A DNA stretch of 64,000 nucleotides. It comes from Ferrovum sp. PN-J185. GTDB taxonomy: Bacteria; Pseudomonadota; Gammaproteobacteria; Burkholderiales; Ferrovaceae. Positions 45,739 through 57,327 of the stretch are shown piece after piece. The notes below the pieces were generated by a model. That model was not told the origin of the DNA and ran no database searches. It saw only the letters and a list, made by a program, of their open reading frames with translations. Location: the NCBI RefSeq assembly GCF_001581925.1, contig NZ_LQZA01000002.1, forward strand, positions 1-64,000, in the 5' to 3' direction. Within the stretch, counting starts at the first letter, position 1. The number at the start of each line of letters is the position of its first letter. Position numbers and translations under genes: made by a program.

Positions 45739-47061
45739 TTAATTAATATCCAAAGTTATGCTGGGATTTAAATTAACAATAGATGTAGTAAATAAACTAG
45801 GTGTACCCACAACTCTAAATATTAGTGCAGATTGAACACAGTCATACTGTACGCCATCCTCATCTGCATTGCCTAGGTGCAGTATATATTCACCTGCAGC
45901 AAGCCAGAGATCAACCGTCATAGACACCTCAATCTCCTGCCCAGGTTCAAGATTAAAGTACAAGTTTTGTCCACTAGTTTTATTTGTAAAACCGAATATA
46001 TCTAGATTCTTTAGAGTTTTTACAGTAAACCCAGTTGATAAATAGCCTACCCTCTCATTAACTATTAGTTTCTGTTTGAATATATATTTATTTCCAGAAG
46101 TAAGCAGAGTCTCAATTTCACCATTTAAATTTGTAATGCCTACTTCTACTACTTCAACTTTTTTATTACCAAAACGATTCAAATCTCTTTTTGAATCGAG
46201 ATTTAAAAGATTATTTTTATTATCGTCTCTGCTATTTTTTTGTGTTAATTTGCTATCTTTCTCAGCAGTAATGTTCCCTATTTGTGATTGTTGATCATCA
46301 GAATATAAAATGTTTACGTACTGGCGGACAACAGTATCTGGACTACCAATGTTTAACATGCGCCCTGATTCAATAAGCATAGCACGATCACAAAAAGTTG
46401 TAACAGAACTTACATCGTGCGTAACAAGTAAAATACTAACTCCATCTTCACGTAACTTTCTAAGTTTCCTATAACATTTATCTTGGAATCGGGCGTCTCC
46501 AACAGCTAATGCCTCATCAACAATCAACACTTGAGGATCTAAAACGGTTTGAACAGAAAACGCTAATCTCATCATCATACCTGAACTGTATGTTTTGACG
46601 GGTTGATCTATAAAGTCTCCGATATCAGCAAAACTAATTATATCTTCATATTTTTTTTCTATTTCTAGTCGTGAAAGTCCCAAAACTTGAGCATTATGAA
46701 AAACATTTTCTTTTCCAGTAAACTCAGAATTAAAACCACTTCCCAACTCAAGAAGCGCAGTAATTCTCCCAGAAACCCAAACATTACCTTCAGTTGGATT
46801 TACAGTTCCTGCGATAATTTGTAGCAAGGTACTTTTACCAGCACCGTTTCGCCCAAGAATACCTACAACCTCTCCCGGAAAAACTTCAAAGCTAATATTT
46901 TTTAAGGCCCAATGCTCTTGGTAAAGTGGCGGATGCTCCTGCTTACCAAATAAGTAATTAAAACGCTCTCTTAAAGCTTGTTTAAATCTATCCTTTGGAT
47001 TGGTATAGATTCGATAACATTTACTTATATTCTCTAAACGAATAACAGATTGATTAGACAC
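45739..47061 (-). CDS. wzt: Polysaccharide ABC exporter ATPase Wzt
   Basis: The 440-residue protein has Walker A GILGRNGAGKSTLLQ, the signature YSSGMMMRLAFSV, Walker B VLIVDEALAVGD and the H-loop LLVTHDVSSV, all of the Wzt/KpsT/TagH subfamily. Residues ~300-440 form a beta-sandwich-like C-terminal domain (FKQKLIVNERVGYLSTGFTVKTL) that in Wzt recognises the finished glycan. The start is GTG 47061. It partners the permease 9 bp upstream to export an O-antigen-like chain. Confidence 0.93.
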   Translation of the reverse strand: MSNQSVIRLENISKCYRIYTNPKDRFKQALRERFNYLFGKQEHPPLYQEHWALKNISFEVFPGEVVGILGRNGAGKSTLLQIIAGTVNPTEGNVWVSGRITALLELGSGFNSEFTGKENVFHNAQVLGLSRLEIEKKYEDIISFADIGDFIDQPVKTYSSGMMMRLAFSVQTVLDPQVLIVDEALAVGDARFQDKCYRKLRKLREDGVSILLVTHDVSSVTTFCDRAMLIESGRMLNIGSPDTVVRQYVNILYSDDQQSQIGNITAEKDSKLTQKNSRDDNKNNLLNLDSKRDLNRFGNKKVEVVEVGITNLNGEIETLLTSGNKYIFKQKLIVNERVGYLSTGFTVKTLKNLDIFGFTNKTSGQNLYFNLEPGQEIEVSMTVDLWLAAGEYILHLGNADEDGVQYDCVQSALIFRVVGTPSLFTTSIVNLNPSITLDIN

Positions 47062-47070
47062 GCTTATCTC

Positions 47071-47880
47071 TCAAACAACATCTGCAAAAGCAGGCCTAGT
47101 TTTTTCGAAGACCCAAAGCCCACACCATGCAGTTCCAAACGAAAACAACAAATTCATAAAAAGAGGCTTCCAGTTGGGTAGTTCACCTAAAAGAGCAACC
47201 TTCCGAAGATCTTCAATCGGATAAGTAAGAGGGTTAACAGATAATATTTTTTGTGCTATCAAAGGTATTGAATCAATCGAATAGAAAACGGGGCTAAGAA
47301 ACAATAATATTGACATGAACACACCGATAAACTGCTCAATATCCCTAAAAAAAACTCCCAAGGCGGCAATTAACCAAGCAAATCCAATAGAAAAAAGTAC
47401 CAATGGAAGTATAACCAAAGGTAAAAAAATTAAAGTCCATTGCAGGCTATGCTTAAAAATAAGGACCATTATCATCAAGAGTGTGAAACTAATAAAGGCG
47501 TTAAACAACGCCGTAAGCAAGCTACCAACAGGAAGGAGTTCTAGAGGGAAAATCACCTTCTTAACATAGTTGGGATTATTAACAATTATATTTGGAGCCT
47601 TACTTACTGTTTCTGCGAAGATAGAATGCACAATTAGGCCACAATAAAGCATGGGGACAAAATCGATTAAATCTCCGTGTCCAGACCATCGTGAGCCAAA
47701 TACACTACCAAATACAAATGTATATACACCCAACATCATAATAGGATAAATAACTACCCAGAACTTACCGAGTATGGAGGCACGATACTTCATCTCAACT
47801 TCACGCTTCACTAAAGATCTTAGAAGATCGCGATGTATGAAAATTGAACCCAAACCAAGTTTTACTGAAAATTTTTTCAT
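47071..47880 (-). CDS. wzm: Polysaccharide ABC exporter permease Wzm
   Basis: The 269-residue protein has six hydrophobic segments and the ABC-2 pattern LVKREVEMKYRASILGKFWVVIYPIMMLGVYTFVFG, with LYCGLIVHSIFAETVSKAPNIIVNNPNYVKKVIFPLELLP and NPLTYPIEDLR. These are hallmarks of Wzm/KpsM/TagG permeases. It abuts the epimerase stop and precedes wzt. Together they flip lipid-linked polysaccharide to the periplasm. Confidence 0.93.
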   Translation of the reverse strand: MKKFSVKLGLGSIFIHRDLLRSLVKREVEMKYRASILGKFWVVIYPIMMLGVYTFVFGSVFGSRWSGHGDLIDFVPMLYCGLIVHSIFAETVSKAPNIIVNNPNYVKKVIFPLELLPVGSLLTALFNAFISFTLLMIMVLIFKHSLQWTLIFLPLVILPLVLFSIGFAWLIAALGVFFRDIEQFIGVFMSILLFLSPVFYSIDSIPLIAQKILSVNPLTYPIEDLRKVALLGELPNWKPLFMNLLFSFGTAWCGLWVFEKTRPAFADVV

Positions 47881-48888
47881 TTACAGTTGAATATATTTTT
47901 TATACCATTCGACCCAACGGAAAACTCCGACTGATAGTGGTGTTTTTGGTTCAAACCCCACATCTCTCTTTAAATCATCAACATCCGCGTAGGTTGCGAT
48001 CACATCGCCTTTTTGCATTGATAGAAAATTTTTTTTCGCCTCCAGACCAAGAGCAATTTCAATAGTATGAATAAATGTCATTAGTTCTACTGGCTTATGA
48101 TTTCCAATATTATAAACACGATATGGCGCACTACTTGAGGCAGGATCAGGTAATTCGTTATTATATTCTAGATTCGAAGAAGCAATTCGATCTAATACCC
48201 TTACAGTGCCTTCTGCAATATCATCAATAAAAGTAAAATCTCTCTGCATTTTCCCGTGGTTAAAAACGTCTATTGGGCGTCCTTCCAATATAGCTGAAGT
48301 AAATAACCATGGAGACATATCCGGACGCCCCCAAGGGCCATAAACTGTAAAGTACCGTAAGCCCGTAGTTGGTAGACCGTATAAATGACTATAGCTGTGA
48401 GCCATTAATTCGTTAGCTTTTTTAGTTGCTGCATAGAGGCTAACTGGATGATCTACATTATCTTTTACTGAAAAAGGCATATGTGTGTTGGAACCATAGA
48501 CACTTGAACTACTGGCGTATACTAAATGCTCAACATCATTATGGCGGGATCCCTCTAGAACATTACTAAAACCTACTAGATTGGATTGAACATATGCTTG
48601 TGGATTTTTTATCGAATATCTAACACCAGCCTGCGCAGCAAGATGTACAACGCGTTGAGGTTTTTGCTGCTTAAACAAGTTCGAAAGAGTTGACCAATCA
48701 GCAACGTCGCATTCTATAAAACTGAAATTTTGATACGTAGAAAGTTCTGCAAGCCTGGCATGTTTTAAAGCAGGATTGTAGTAATCATTTAGATTATCAA
48801 TACCAATCACTTCTTCACCGCGATCGAGCAGAATCTTTGCGACATGCATGCCAATAAAGCCGGCAGATCCGGTAACAAGTATCTTCAT
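47881..48888 (-). CDS. UDP-glucuronate 4-epimerase-like SDR
   Basis: The 335-residue extended SDR has [42 protein letters not shown], the typical opening of UDP-glucuronate 4-epimerases, [10 protein letters not shown], the Ser/Tyr-x3-Lys site ([12 protein letters not shown]) and [15 protein letters not shown]. It converts UDP-GlcA to UDP-GalA. Its ATG overlaps the ugd stop (ATGA), which supplies the substrate, so pathway coupling is direct. Confidence 0.92.
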   Translation of the reverse strand: MKILVTGSAGFIGMHVAKILLDRGEEVIGIDNLNDYYNPALKHARLAELSTYQNFSFIECDVADWSTLSNLFKQQKPQRVVHLAAQAGVRYSIKNPQAYVQSNLVGFSNVLEGSRHNDVEHLVYASSSSVYGSNTHMPFSVKDNVDHPVSLYAATKKANELMAHSYSHLYGLPTTGLRYFTVYGPWGRPDMSPWLFTSAILEGRPIDVFNHGKMQRDFTFIDDIAEGTVRVLDRIASSNLEYNNELPDPASSSAPYRVYNIGNHKPVELMTFIHTIEIALGLEAKKNFLSMQKGDVIATYADVDDLKRDVGFEPKTPLSVGVFRWVEWYKKYIQL

Positions 48889-50054
48889 AAATCAATTCCA
48901 AAAAAATCACGTGTATAAACTTTGTCAAAAACATCTTCAAGTTCAGCTGATATTCGGTTAGCAATAATCAGATCCGCCTCACGTTTGAATACAGATAAGT
49001 CATTAACTACTAGTGAATGATGAAACTCTTTTTCATGTAATACAGGCTCGTATACAATCACGGTGATTCCCTTCGCCTTAATACGCTTCATGACACCCTG
49101 AATACTTGATGCACGAAAATTATCTGAACCAGCCTTCATAATGAGACGGTAAACGCCGACAACCCTAGGGGCTAGACGAATAATCTGATCAGCAATAAAG
49201 TCTTTGCGTGTTGAATTTGACTCAACGATAGCATGTATAAGGTTCTGTGGAACATTTTGATAGTTAGCCAATAATTGTTTAGTATCTTTTGGCAAACAGT
49301 AGCCGCCATATCCAAAGCTTGGGTTATTATAATGATTACCGATTCGAGGATCTAGGCAAACTCCGTCGATGATTTGCTTAGTATCAAGCTTATGGGTTAC
49401 TGCATAGGTATCAAGCTCATTGAAATACGCAATACGCATAGCAAGATACGTATTAGCAAAAAGCTTAATCGCCTCGGCCTCTGTTGATCCTGTAAAAACT
49501 ACTGGAACATCCTGCTTTACTGCTCCCTGTTTTAAAAGATTTGCAAAAATTTCTGCTTTATGTGATCTTTCACCAACAACAATTCTAGACGGATGTAAGT
49601 TGTCATAAAGAGCTTTGCCTTCTCTAAGGAATTCGGGGGAAAAAAATAGACTTTCACATCTGAAACGACTTTTGGTTTTTTCAGTATAACCTACAGGTAC
49701 CGTCGACTTAATTACCATAACGGCCTTAGAATTGATTTCCATGATATCCTGAATTACCAACTCAATAGAACACGTATTAAAGTAATTTGTCTCAGGATCA
49801 TAATCCGTAGGAGTGGCTATTATAATATAGTCCGCATTAGTGTATGCTTCCCACTTATCAAACGTAGCTCGGAAATTAAGCGACTTATTTTTAAGAAAAT
49901 CATTAATCTCCTTATCCTCAATTGGGGATTCGTGGCGGTTAAGCTTTTCAACTTTTTCTTGTATTATATCAAGAGCAACGACCTCGTGGTTTTGCGCAAG
50001 GAGCATGGCAATAGATAGCCCAACATACCCTGTTCCTGCAATAGCTATTTTCAT
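48885..50054 (-). CDS. ugd: UDP-glucose 6-dehydrogenase
   Basis: The 389-residue protein aligns by eye along its length with the ~388-residue enterobacterial Ugd: [79 protein letters not shown], the catalytic Cys in [18 protein letters not shown], and [15 protein letters not shown]. It oxidises UDP-glucose to UDP-glucuronate using NAD. It is coupled by overlap to the 4-epimerase. Confidence 0.96.
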   Translation of the reverse strand: MKIAIAGTGYVGLSIAMLLAQNHEVVALDIIQEKVEKLNRHESPIEDKEINDFLKNKSLNFRATFDKWEAYTNADYIIIATPTDYDPETNYFNTCSIELVIQDIMEINSKAVMVIKSTVPVGYTEKTKSRFRCESLFFSPEFLREGKALYDNLHPSRIVVGERSHKAEIFANLLKQGAVKQDVPVVFTGSTEAEAIKLFANTYLAMRIAYFNELDTYAVTHKLDTKQIIDGVCLDPRIGNHYNNPSFGYGGYCLPKDTKQLLANYQNVPQNLIHAIVESNSTRKDFIADQIIRLAPRVVGVYRLIMKAGSDNFRASSIQGVMKRIKAKGITVIVYEPVLHEKEFHHSLVVNDLSVFKREADLIIANRISAELEDVFDKVYTRDFFGIDL

Positions 50055-50058
50055 AAAA

Positions 50059-51333
50059 TTATATTCCAGACTCTAATCTTTGCTTTATCATTTTCCATAA
50101 AGGTATAACAGGGGCAAGCAACATGAAAATTGAAATTGGGATAAATGGTTCAAACATTCTCGCATCACCTAAAAATAGGGAAGAAAATAAAATTGTTGCT
50201 AAGATACCAGATGCAATAATTCTTGCCCAAACAAAATAAAACGATAAGATTATTGAGGAAATTAAAGAAAATACCACTTCAAGTTGAGACTTATCGAAAA
50301 GAAATCTATCTAGCCATGGATTCAAATTAAAGCGTGAAATATGCGTTAAATCAATTTGTCTATCAGTTGCATATCTAACAAGTCGACTGAAAATAAGTTC
50401 AGGATAAACTTTAATGTTTTGTTTAATCCAAAGTTTTACCAGGCCCATAGCATATCTATTTGCTTGACAATCATTTATAAACCGCTTAGATGCATCTGCT
50501 TGTAATTGATTGACATGCACACTGATATGTTGCCCATTATCTTCTATTAAGCTTATCCTGCCTAATTCCCATATAAAAGTATATGGTCCTTGAGTAGATA
50601 GCGGAACAAATTGACCGCAGTATACGTAGTTACGGACTATCCAGGGTGACCACAAACATATGACAGTTAAAATATAAATAAAAAATAATTTATAGGCTTT
50701 TATTTTGTTTAAACTAAATAATTTAAATAAGGGAAGTAAAACCAACACAACAACTAAAGGCAATAAGTTGGGACGAATAAACGTTGAAAAAACAGTTACT
50801 AAAGCAAGCACTAAATATTTGTAAGGATTATAATTGTCTCTGTAAACCCAAATAGTGACCCCCAATGACAAGTAAATCATTGACTCTGCTAATGATTCTG
50901 TTCCTACTTTAAAACTCCAAAATACGGACGATTTTGAAAATGCCACAACCAATATTAATAACAAACTTAAAATAAACGTACCTGACATTTTGAAAAGTTG
51001 AACCGATAACAGAGTCAAACTTAAAACAAGAATTATAAGTTGCATCCACTTTAAATATTCAATATTAAATCCATTAGTTAAATAGAATATACTAGCATAC
51101 AATAAAGGAACTCCAGGTGGTTTATAGGCACCCCAAAATTGTCCTTTCATCATCCAATCGCCAACAGACCATCTTTTTCCCCAAAATATGTAGTCCGCCA
51201 TATCTGAAAAAGGTGTCTCATTTATACTGCTCCAATAAGTAATTCTAATAGCAACTAACAGTACTAACGCTAAAATAAAATATGCGGTTTTTTTAAAATC
51301 CCAAACTAAAAAGATGTCGTTTTCTTGTTTCAT
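50059..51333 (-). CDS. Polytopic membrane glycosyltransferase (GT39/ArnT-like) or cluster membrane protein
   Basis: The 424-residue protein has about ten membrane segments. An early periplasmic acidic loop ([19 protein letters not shown]) and LFYLTNGFN-type segments resemble the GT-C enzymes that use polyprenyl-phosphate sugars; the Asp of SDMADY is in the expected first-loop place. It has weak similarity overall. It follows ugd by 4 bp upstream in transcription order. Function is inferred. Confidence 0.6.
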   Translation of the reverse strand: MKQENDIFLVWDFKKTAYFILALVLLVAIRITYWSSINETPFSDMADYIFWGKRWSVGDWMMKGQFWGAYKPPGVPLLYASIFYLTNGFNIEYLKWMQLIILVLSLTLLSVQLFKMSGTFILSLLLILVVAFSKSSVFWSFKVGTESLAESMIYLSLGVTIWVYRDNYNPYKYLVLALVTVFSTFIRPNLLPLVVVLVLLPLFKLFSLNKIKAYKLFFIYILTVICLWSPWIVRNYVYCGQFVPLSTQGPYTFIWELGRISLIEDNGQHISVHVNQLQADASKRFINDCQANRYAMGLVKLWIKQNIKVYPELIFSRLVRYATDRQIDLTHISRFNLNPWLDRFLFDKSQLEVVFSLISSIILSFYFVWARIIASGILATILFSSLFLGDARMFEPFIPISIFMLLAPVIPLWKMIKQRLESGI

Positions 51334-51386
51334 ATTGATGATAAACAGTATTTATTCAGTAATTTAAGCAATTCTTTAATAGAATA

Positions 51387-52118
51387 TTATCTGTAAATTA
51401 TTAAATTTATATAATCATTTTCGTTTTCAACATCCAAATCGATATCTATATTAAATTTTTCAATCCCTTTTTTCGAAATTTTAAAAATATTAAAACCTAA
51501 GGATTCAATAAACTCAATTAAACTTAAATGATCCGAAGATGCTTTCTTTAAACCCCAAGGCCAGTATTCCATAAGAATTTTTATATTTTTGTTTTCAGTT
51601 AGTATACGTTTGGCACCCTGAAACACACTCCATTCAAAACCCTGAACATCGATTTTAACGAAATCAACACGTTGACCAGGCGAAAAGTAACTATCTAAGG
51701 CAATAACAGGAACATCTATACTACGTCTTCCATCTCCACTATCGAATGTACGATGATCAACATTTAATTTATCGGAAATATATAATTTAATGGTTCCATT
51801 ACTTTCCCCTACGGCTGCATGATTAAGTGAAGCATTTACAAATTTTCTTGAGTTTTCCTTCAAACGTTTAAAGTTAAGTGGATCAGGCTCGAAGGAATGT
51901 ACACTTCCCAAATCACCGACGAGTTTAGAAAAATACTTTGTATAAATTCCGATATTACTACCTACATCGACTACATTCATACCTGGCTTAATTACGTACC
52001 TAAAAAATTTACGCTCCGATCTATCAGAAAATACTTTATAAATAGTATATAAAGGTGAATATACTGGATAACAAACATAATAAAGTCGGTTTCCAAAATG
52101 AAGTAAACTTTTTTTCAT
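51387..52118 (-). CDS. FkbM-family methyltransferase
   Basis: The 243-residue protein has the FkbM signature: VIKPGMNVVDVGSNIGIYTKYFSKLVGDLGSVHSFEPDPLNFKRLKEN, then VDFVKIDVQGFEWSVFQGAKRIL. FkbM enzymes O-methylate sugars or polyketides. It lies inside the polysaccharide cluster and probably modifies a glycan hydroxyl. The start is ATG 52118. Confidence 0.9.
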   Translation of the reverse strand: MKKSLLHFGNRLYYVCYPVYSPLYTIYKVFSDRSERKFFRYVIKPGMNVVDVGSNIGIYTKYFSKLVGDLGSVHSFEPDPLNFKRLKENSRKFVNASLNHAAVGESNGTIKLYISDKLNVDHRTFDSGDGRRSIDVPVIALDSYFSPGQRVDFVKIDVQGFEWSVFQGAKRILTENKNIKILMEYWPWGLKKASSDHLSLIEFIESLGFNIFKISKKGIEKFNIDIDLDVENENDYINLIIYR

Positions 52119-52687
52119 AATTATTTCCTAACTACCAAGCGCACAGTAAAAAATAAGATAAATATCTTAGGCCAACAACTTGTAAGCCATCTATCTCAAA
52201 GAAAAATCGATAATAGCGATACAAAATCGAAAAGTTTCTCAAAATTCCACCCGCTAACATATAAGCCATATTTTTTTAAAAACTATACTTTATATTTTAA
52301 AGTTCATAGCAGTCTGATTGTTAATTGAGTCCCTCTTTGCGAGAAGAAAAATCATACGGGGAATTATCTGATTTGATGTTGGTAATGGGTCCTTGATATT
52401 GTGGAGCACTGGCCTTTGGATTCTAATGACAGTCGAAAACAAAATTTAAATAATCAAGGTCTAATACGTTTGAGGTTGTCACTGAATCTAGAAAAGTTCT
52501 AAGGGGTGATGAGCCACTTCCAATTTTCAAGATCTTTCTTATTAACCTCAGGATTTGATGTAAATAATTCCCGATAGAATCTCTGACACTAATACATCAG
52601 ACTTAAATTGAGTTTTAGACGCGCATGGCTCTCTTGGATCTGTTCAAGCCTCTTTGTCATAAAGAGGCTGGATACTAGGTTTCATAA
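52119..52687. other. 569-bp gene-free gap with a hairpin and possible coding relic
   Basis: No intact gene is seen. A perfect 8-bp stem (GCCTCTTT/AAAGAGGC, 5-base loop) lies at 52648-52668 without a T-run. The minus strand near 52330-52570 keeps long coding-like frames broken by stops (QYQGPITNIKSDNSPYDF, SSRKEGLN), which suggests a decayed cluster gene of unknown type. Confidence 0.35.
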
Positions 52688-54016
52688 TTAGATAAATTTA
52701 ATTCGTCTTGCAGCAAAAGCTAACATGGCAAGCAGAATGGTACCATGCTTCCAACGCGAAATATTCGTATCACCATACGTTCTTTCACGATATCGAATTG
52801 GTAACTCAACTATCTTTAGCCCCATACGTGCAGCTCCAAAAATTAAATCAAAATCACCAAATGGATCGAATTCACCGAAATATGATCTGTGTAAAGCAAG
52901 CCTTTTATAATTATTCCGAGTTAGCACTTTCGTTCCACATAAAGTGTCTTTAAAGTTTTGCCCAATAACCCAAGAGAATGCTTTAGCGAAGAATTTATTT
53001 CCTAAAAGATTAAAAAAACGCATAGCCTTTTTATCCATGGGATACACCAATCTACAGCCATTAATGAATTCACCCTTATCTTCTTTTATAGCCTTATAAA
53101 ATTTAGGCAAATCCTCGGGAGACACTGTCATATCAGCATCTAAGATCATAAGGATATCCTTCGACGCAAGTGTAAACCCCTTGCGTACTGCATCACCTTT
53201 CCCTTTTCCATCTTGCTGAGCTATTACAATATGTCGATTGTTACCATATTTTTCCTGTACTGCACGAATTACTTGCCAAGTATTATCAGATGAATTTCCC
53301 TCGATAAATATAATTTCGTCATCAGGACCCATAGAAGGAGTTCGTTGTATTATACTTTCAATATTTCCCGCTTCATTACGGGCAGGCACCACGATTGAAA
53401 CTGAAGGGTTAGTAATAGGGTTCGTCCTTATCAACGGCCTAGCTACTGAAATGTTAAGCATGCAAAGGCTTCTAAAAACGGGTAGTGGAGCCACATAACG
53501 ATTTAGAATATTGCTTATTATTGGAATATAAAAAGGTATCAATATTTTACTATCTCGCCAAACCAGTTCGTAGTCCTCGAGAGTTAATAAGTTAAATATG
53601 TCCTCATGGGCAAGCCAATTCATCTCTGGCAGTTTCTCACGCCAACCCAATAGTGAAGCTAAGCGTATCAAAGGTTTCCATAACTGATTATAGTAGGTAA
53701 TTATTACTCGTGTATCAAGATGGCATTTTTTATGGACTACGGAAAGTAAGTTTTGTATATCTCGCTCATAGTGAATGACACCACCTAAAACAATATAATC
53801 AATTTTTAATGCGTCGAGGTCCTGCCATTTCTGGATGAGCTCTGAATGGTATTTAGATCTTTCTGTACCCTTGGCTGTATTTCGGAAAGTAACTCGCCCA
53901 CCAGGCATTCTATTTACTAGGAGAGGAGATAATGGATCAATTTCAACAACTACATCTTCGGGACGTAAAAATAATGACAGATATTTTCTTTGAAGTGTAT
54001 AAAAATAATTTCTCAT
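52688..54016 (-). CDS. Family 2 glycosyltransferase with N-terminal methyltransferase-like region
   Basis: Residues ~205-440 are a GT2 domain of the dolichol-phosphate-mannose-synthase type: VSIVVPARNEAGNIESIIQRTP, EIIFIEGNSSDNTW, GKGDAVRKGF, LMILDADMTVSPEDLPKFY and FGDFDLIFGAARMGLKIVELPIRYRERTYG. Residues 1-195 resemble a degenerate methyltransferase fold (VVVEIDPLSPLLVNRMPGG...DYIVLGGVIHYERDIQNLL) lacking the usual glycine-rich SAM loop. It lies 3 bp from the LPTS-flippase-like gene, a frequent pairing. Confidence 0.85.
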   Translation of the reverse strand: MRNYFYTLQRKYLSLFLRPEDVVVEIDPLSPLLVNRMPGGRVTFRNTAKGTERSKYHSELIQKWQDLDALKIDYIVLGGVIHYERDIQNLLSVVHKKCHLDTRVIITYYNQLWKPLIRLASLLGWREKLPEMNWLAHEDIFNLLTLEDYELVWRDSKILIPFYIPIISNILNRYVAPLPVFRSLCMLNISVARPLIRTNPITNPSVSIVVPARNEAGNIESIIQRTPSMGPDDEIIFIEGNSSDNTWQVIRAVQEKYGNNRHIVIAQQDGKGKGDAVRKGFTLASKDILMILDADMTVSPEDLPKFYKAIKEDKGEFINGCRLVYPMDKKAMRFFNLLGNKFFAKAFSWVIGQNFKDTLCGTKVLTRNNYKRLALHRSYFGEFDPFGDFDLIFGAARMGLKIVELPIRYRERTYGDTNISRWKHGTILLAMLAFAARRIKFI

Positions 54017-54019
54017 GAT

Positions 54020-55000
54020 TTAATTTAATAGTTCCCTCTTAAAGAGCCAAATCATATAAAGAAAAATCGTCGGGGTAACGTAAATAATTAGGAATGCAAT
54101 GTGAATAGCTGTTCCGACAAGCAGTCCTTGTGATGATGATCTTCCTAGCATAATAAACGCTGAAATGACCGACACATGAAACGTTCCGATTCCAGATGGT
54201 GCAGCCGGAATCATTAGCCCTACTGCTCCTGCAAACAGAACCAAAATAGCCTCATTATAATGAAGAGTTACCCCTACTATATGAGCAATTAACATGTAAG
54301 ATGGTACATAAACTGTTAACCATATTACAATTGTTAACAATGTAGGCTTAAGCATAATTGATATGCTTAAATTGCCTGAAATGTCTCGAATTAAGTGTAT
54401 TAATCGTCTTTCTAAACCTTCAAATTTACCTATTTTCTTAAAAAATAGCCGTAAATATTTTAATAATATTTGATTAGCATACTTAATAAATAAGGTCAAA
54501 ATTACTAATATAAAGAATCCCACTACTACCGTGTAGATAAAAATTTGAGAGAAACCAACCCCTGTATTTTTTAATAAAATAATCGATAGAATCCCAACTA
54601 TCATTACAGTCATCAAATCGATCATCTTTTCAATTAGTAGCCTGCTTAAGCCCATTGTATGGCTAACTTGGCCGGTAAGATGACTGTAGTGCACACGTAG
54701 AAGATCACCACCACGGAAAGGTAAAAACATGTTACCACCGGCACTTAGTAACGAGGCAATCAGTAAGGTCTTTGTGCACAAAGCACTACCTATTAACCAA
54801 TTCCAACGTAAGCCAGTCAACCATAAAATTAATAAAGCTAACAATATAAATAGTATTACTGTTTCTATTGAAATATTTGGATTAAATAGCCTTATAGTAT
54901 TGCGCCAATTCGATGTTTTAAAAACGATAAAAACGGAAGCAAGACTCACAAATATTGATAATATTTGTAGCATATACTTCTTCCGAACAAATATTTTCAC
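54020..55000 (-). CDS. Lysylphosphatidylglycerol synthase-type flippase-like membrane protein
   Basis: The 326-residue protein has about eight membrane segments and the LPG_synthase_TM pattern: RWNWLIGSALCTKTLLIASLLSAGGNMFLPFRGGDLLRVHYSHL, then LMIPAAPSGIGTFHVSV. These proteins often neighbour polyprenyl-phosphate glycosyltransferases and are thought to help move lipid-linked sugars. The start is GTG 55000, or ATG 54973. Confidence 0.8.
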   Translation of the reverse strand: MKIFVRKKYMLQILSIFVSLASVFIVFKTSNWRNTIRLFNPNISIETVILFILLALLILWLTGLRWNWLIGSALCTKTLLIASLLSAGGNMFLPFRGGDLLRVHYSHLTGQVSHTMGLSRLLIEKMIDLMTVMIVGILSIILLKNTGVGFSQIFIYTVVVGFFILVILTLFIKYANQILLKYLRLFFKKIGKFEGLERRLIHLIRDISGNLSISIMLKPTLLTIVIWLTVYVPSYMLIAHIVGVTLHYNEAILVLFAGAVGLMIPAAPSGIGTFHVSVISAFIMLGRSSSQGLLVGTAIHIAFLIIYVTPTIFLYMIWLFKRELLN

Positions 55001-55109
55001 TAGGATACTTTTCTAACTGTAACTGGTTTTATTACAGACCAAAAATTCTTCATCTTATATAGCAAAACTATTAAGTTAATAAAATCAAGCAATTTTTAGA
55101 AGACATGAA

Positions 55110-56216
55110 TTATTCATGATAATTCAAAGTTTGAAAACCATGATTCTTAACGAGTTCATCTCGTTCGGCTGACTTAAAGTCTGCATTTACCATTTCTGAT
55201 ACCAGTTCTTCAAAGGTGGTTTTAGGAGTCCAGCCCAGTTTTTCTTTTGCTTTAGTGGCGTCTCCTAGTAACGTTTCCACCTCCGTTGGTCTAAAGTACT
55301 TAGGATCCACAGCTACTATGCGTTTTTTACCATTATCGGTTTTTAAATAACCTTCCTCTTTAACACCTTGACCTTGCCAATCAATTTGCATATCTAGTTC
55401 ATTAGCTGCAGCATTCACAAAGTCTCTGACACTATATTGAATACCGGTGGCAATCACAAAATCCTCTGGTTGATCTTGTTGTAGCATAAGCCATTGCATT
55501 TCTACATAGTCTCTAGCATGACCCCAATCCCGTTTAGCATCAAGATTACCTAAGTATAGGCATTCCTGTAAGCCAAGTTTTATTCTAGCCAATGCTCGAG
55601 TAATTTTTCTGGTAACGAAGGTCTCCCCGCGAATTGGTGACTCATGGTTAAACAATATACCATTACAAGCATACATCCCATAAGCTTCTCTATAGTTAAC
55701 AGTTATCCAATATGCGTAAAGTTTGGCTACCGCATATGGGCTTCTGGGATAAAAGGGAGTAGTCTCTTTTTGTGGAGTTTCTTGTACTAAACCATAGAGC
55801 TCTGAGGTACTGGCTTGGTAAAAACGGGTTTTCTTTTCAAGTCCTAGAATACGAATGGTCTCTAAAATCCGTAACGCTCCCAAAGCATCCGAATTAGCCG
55901 TGTACTCCGGTTCCTCAAAGCTCACTGCCACATGGCTCTGAGCCGCTAAATTATAAATCTCATCAGGCTGAGTCTGCTGAATAATACGTACTAAACTAGA
56001 ACTATCCGTTAAATCTCCATGATGTAGGAAGAAACGAACGTCTGATTCGTGTTGATCTTTGTATAGATGATCAATTCTATCGGTATTAAATAGACTCGTA
56101 CGGCGCTTAACCCCATGAACAATATAGCCTTTATTAAGTAGTAACTCAGCGAGATAAGCACCATCTTGTCCTGTTACACCTGTAATTAGAGCGACTTTGG
56201 GTTGATTGGTTGACAT
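55110..56216 (-). CDS. gmd: GDP-mannose 4,6-dehydratase
   Basis: The 368-residue SDR reads [101 protein letters not shown] (catalytic Tyr-x3-Lys) and [18 protein letters not shown]. It makes GDP-4-keto-6-deoxymannose, the first step to GDP-L-fucose. It follows fcl by 19 bp. Confidence 0.97.
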   Translation of the reverse strand: MSTNQPKVALITGVTGQDGAYLAELLLNKGYIVHGVKRRTSLFNTDRIDHLYKDQHESDVRFFLHHGDLTDSSSLVRIIQQTQPDEIYNLAAQSHVAVSFEEPEYTANSDALGALRILETIRILGLEKKTRFYQASTSELYGLVQETPQKETTPFYPRSPYAVAKLYAYWITVNYREAYGMYACNGILFNHESPIRGETFVTRKITRALARIKLGLQECLYLGNLDAKRDWGHARDYVEMQWLMLQQDQPEDFVIATGIQYSVRDFVNAAANELDMQIDWQGQGVKEEGYLKTDNGKKRIVAVDPKYFRPTEVETLLGDATKAKEKLGWTPKTTFEELVSEMVNADFKSAERDELVKNHGFQTLNYHE

Positions 56217-56235
56217 AACTGTTTACAGAGCCTTA

Positions 56236-57207
56236 TTAATGTTTAAGTAAGAAGTCTTGATAGGCGAGTTTCAGTCCATCTTTTAAGCTGATAGTTGCCT
56301 GCCAACCCAAAGAATTAAGGCGGCCGCTATCCATTAACTTTCTGGGCGTACCATCGGGTTTGGAGGAGTCAAACAGGATTTGTCCATCAAACCCCACTAC
56401 CTCTGCGATAGTGTGAGCGAGCTCACTAATAGTGATGTCTACTCCCGAACCTACATTAATGTGACTCAGCATGGGTTCAGTATGTTGATCATAAATAGCT
56501 TTATCTAAATTCATCACATGAATGGAGGCTGAAGCCATATCATCCACATACAGAAACTCTCGTTTTGGGATTCCAGTTCCCCAGACAGTAACACTACTCG
56601 CTTTATTTACCTTAGCTTCATGAAAGCGGCTAATGAGTCCGGGTATCACATGTGAGTTCTCAGGATGGTAGTTATCCCCAGGGCCATACAAGTTGGTGGG
56701 CATCACACTGCGATAGTCGATCCCATGAGATTGCCCATACTGACGATTAAAGCTTTCACATAACTTAATACCCGCAATCTTCGCTATGGCATAAGGCTCG
56801 TTGGTGGACTCTAAGGTGCCCGTTAACAGTTCTGCCTCGGTCATGGGTTGCTTGGCAAACTTTGGATAAATACAACTTGAACCTAAAAACAGTAACTTCT
56901 TTACCCCAGCTCTAAAAGCAGCTTCAATAACATTGGCTTCTATCATGATGTTTTGATAAATGAATTCAGCAGGAAAAGTGTTGTTAGCATGAATACCACC
57001 TACCTTAGCTGCTGCCAAATAGACTTGATCTGGTTTTTCAGACACAAAGAATTCTCTTACAGCAGATTGATTAGTTAAATCTAATTCACTATGAGAACGG
57101 GTAACTATATTCTTAAAACCTAATTGCTCAAGTTCTCTTACAAGACTTGAACCCACCATACCACAGTGACCTGCAACATAGATTTTTTGATTGAGATTTT
57201 GATTCAT
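56236..57207 (-). CDS. fcl: GDP-L-fucose synthase
   Basis: The 323-residue SDR reads [85 protein letters not shown] (Tyr-x3-Lys) and [21 protein letters not shown]. It is the epimerase-reductase that finishes GDP-L-fucose. With gmd it shows that the polysaccharide contains L-fucose or a derivative. Confidence 0.97.
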   Translation of the reverse strand: MNQNLNQKIYVAGHCGMVGSSLVRELEQLGFKNIVTRSHSELDLTNQSAVREFFVSEKPDQVYLAAAKVGGIHANNTFPAEFIYQNIMIEANVIEAAFRAGVKKLLFLGSSCIYPKFAKQPMTEAELLTGTLESTNEPYAIAKIAGIKLCESFNRQYGQSHGIDYRSVMPTNLYGPGDNYHPENSHVIPGLISRFHEAKVNKASSVTVWGTGIPKREFLYVDDMASASIHVMNLDKAIYDQHTEPMLSHINVGSGVDITISELAHTIAEVVGFDGQILFDSSKPDGTPRKLMDSGRLNSLGWQATISLKDGLKLAYQDFLLKH

Positions 57208-57327
57208 TAATGGTTAATTTATTTAATATTGCTTGAAGTAATTTAACTGCTTTTACTTATAATTTTTACCCGGCATTACTACTTCAATTTTATTTTCAAG
57301 AGAGCGCTAACCCCGTTTAGCGCGTCC

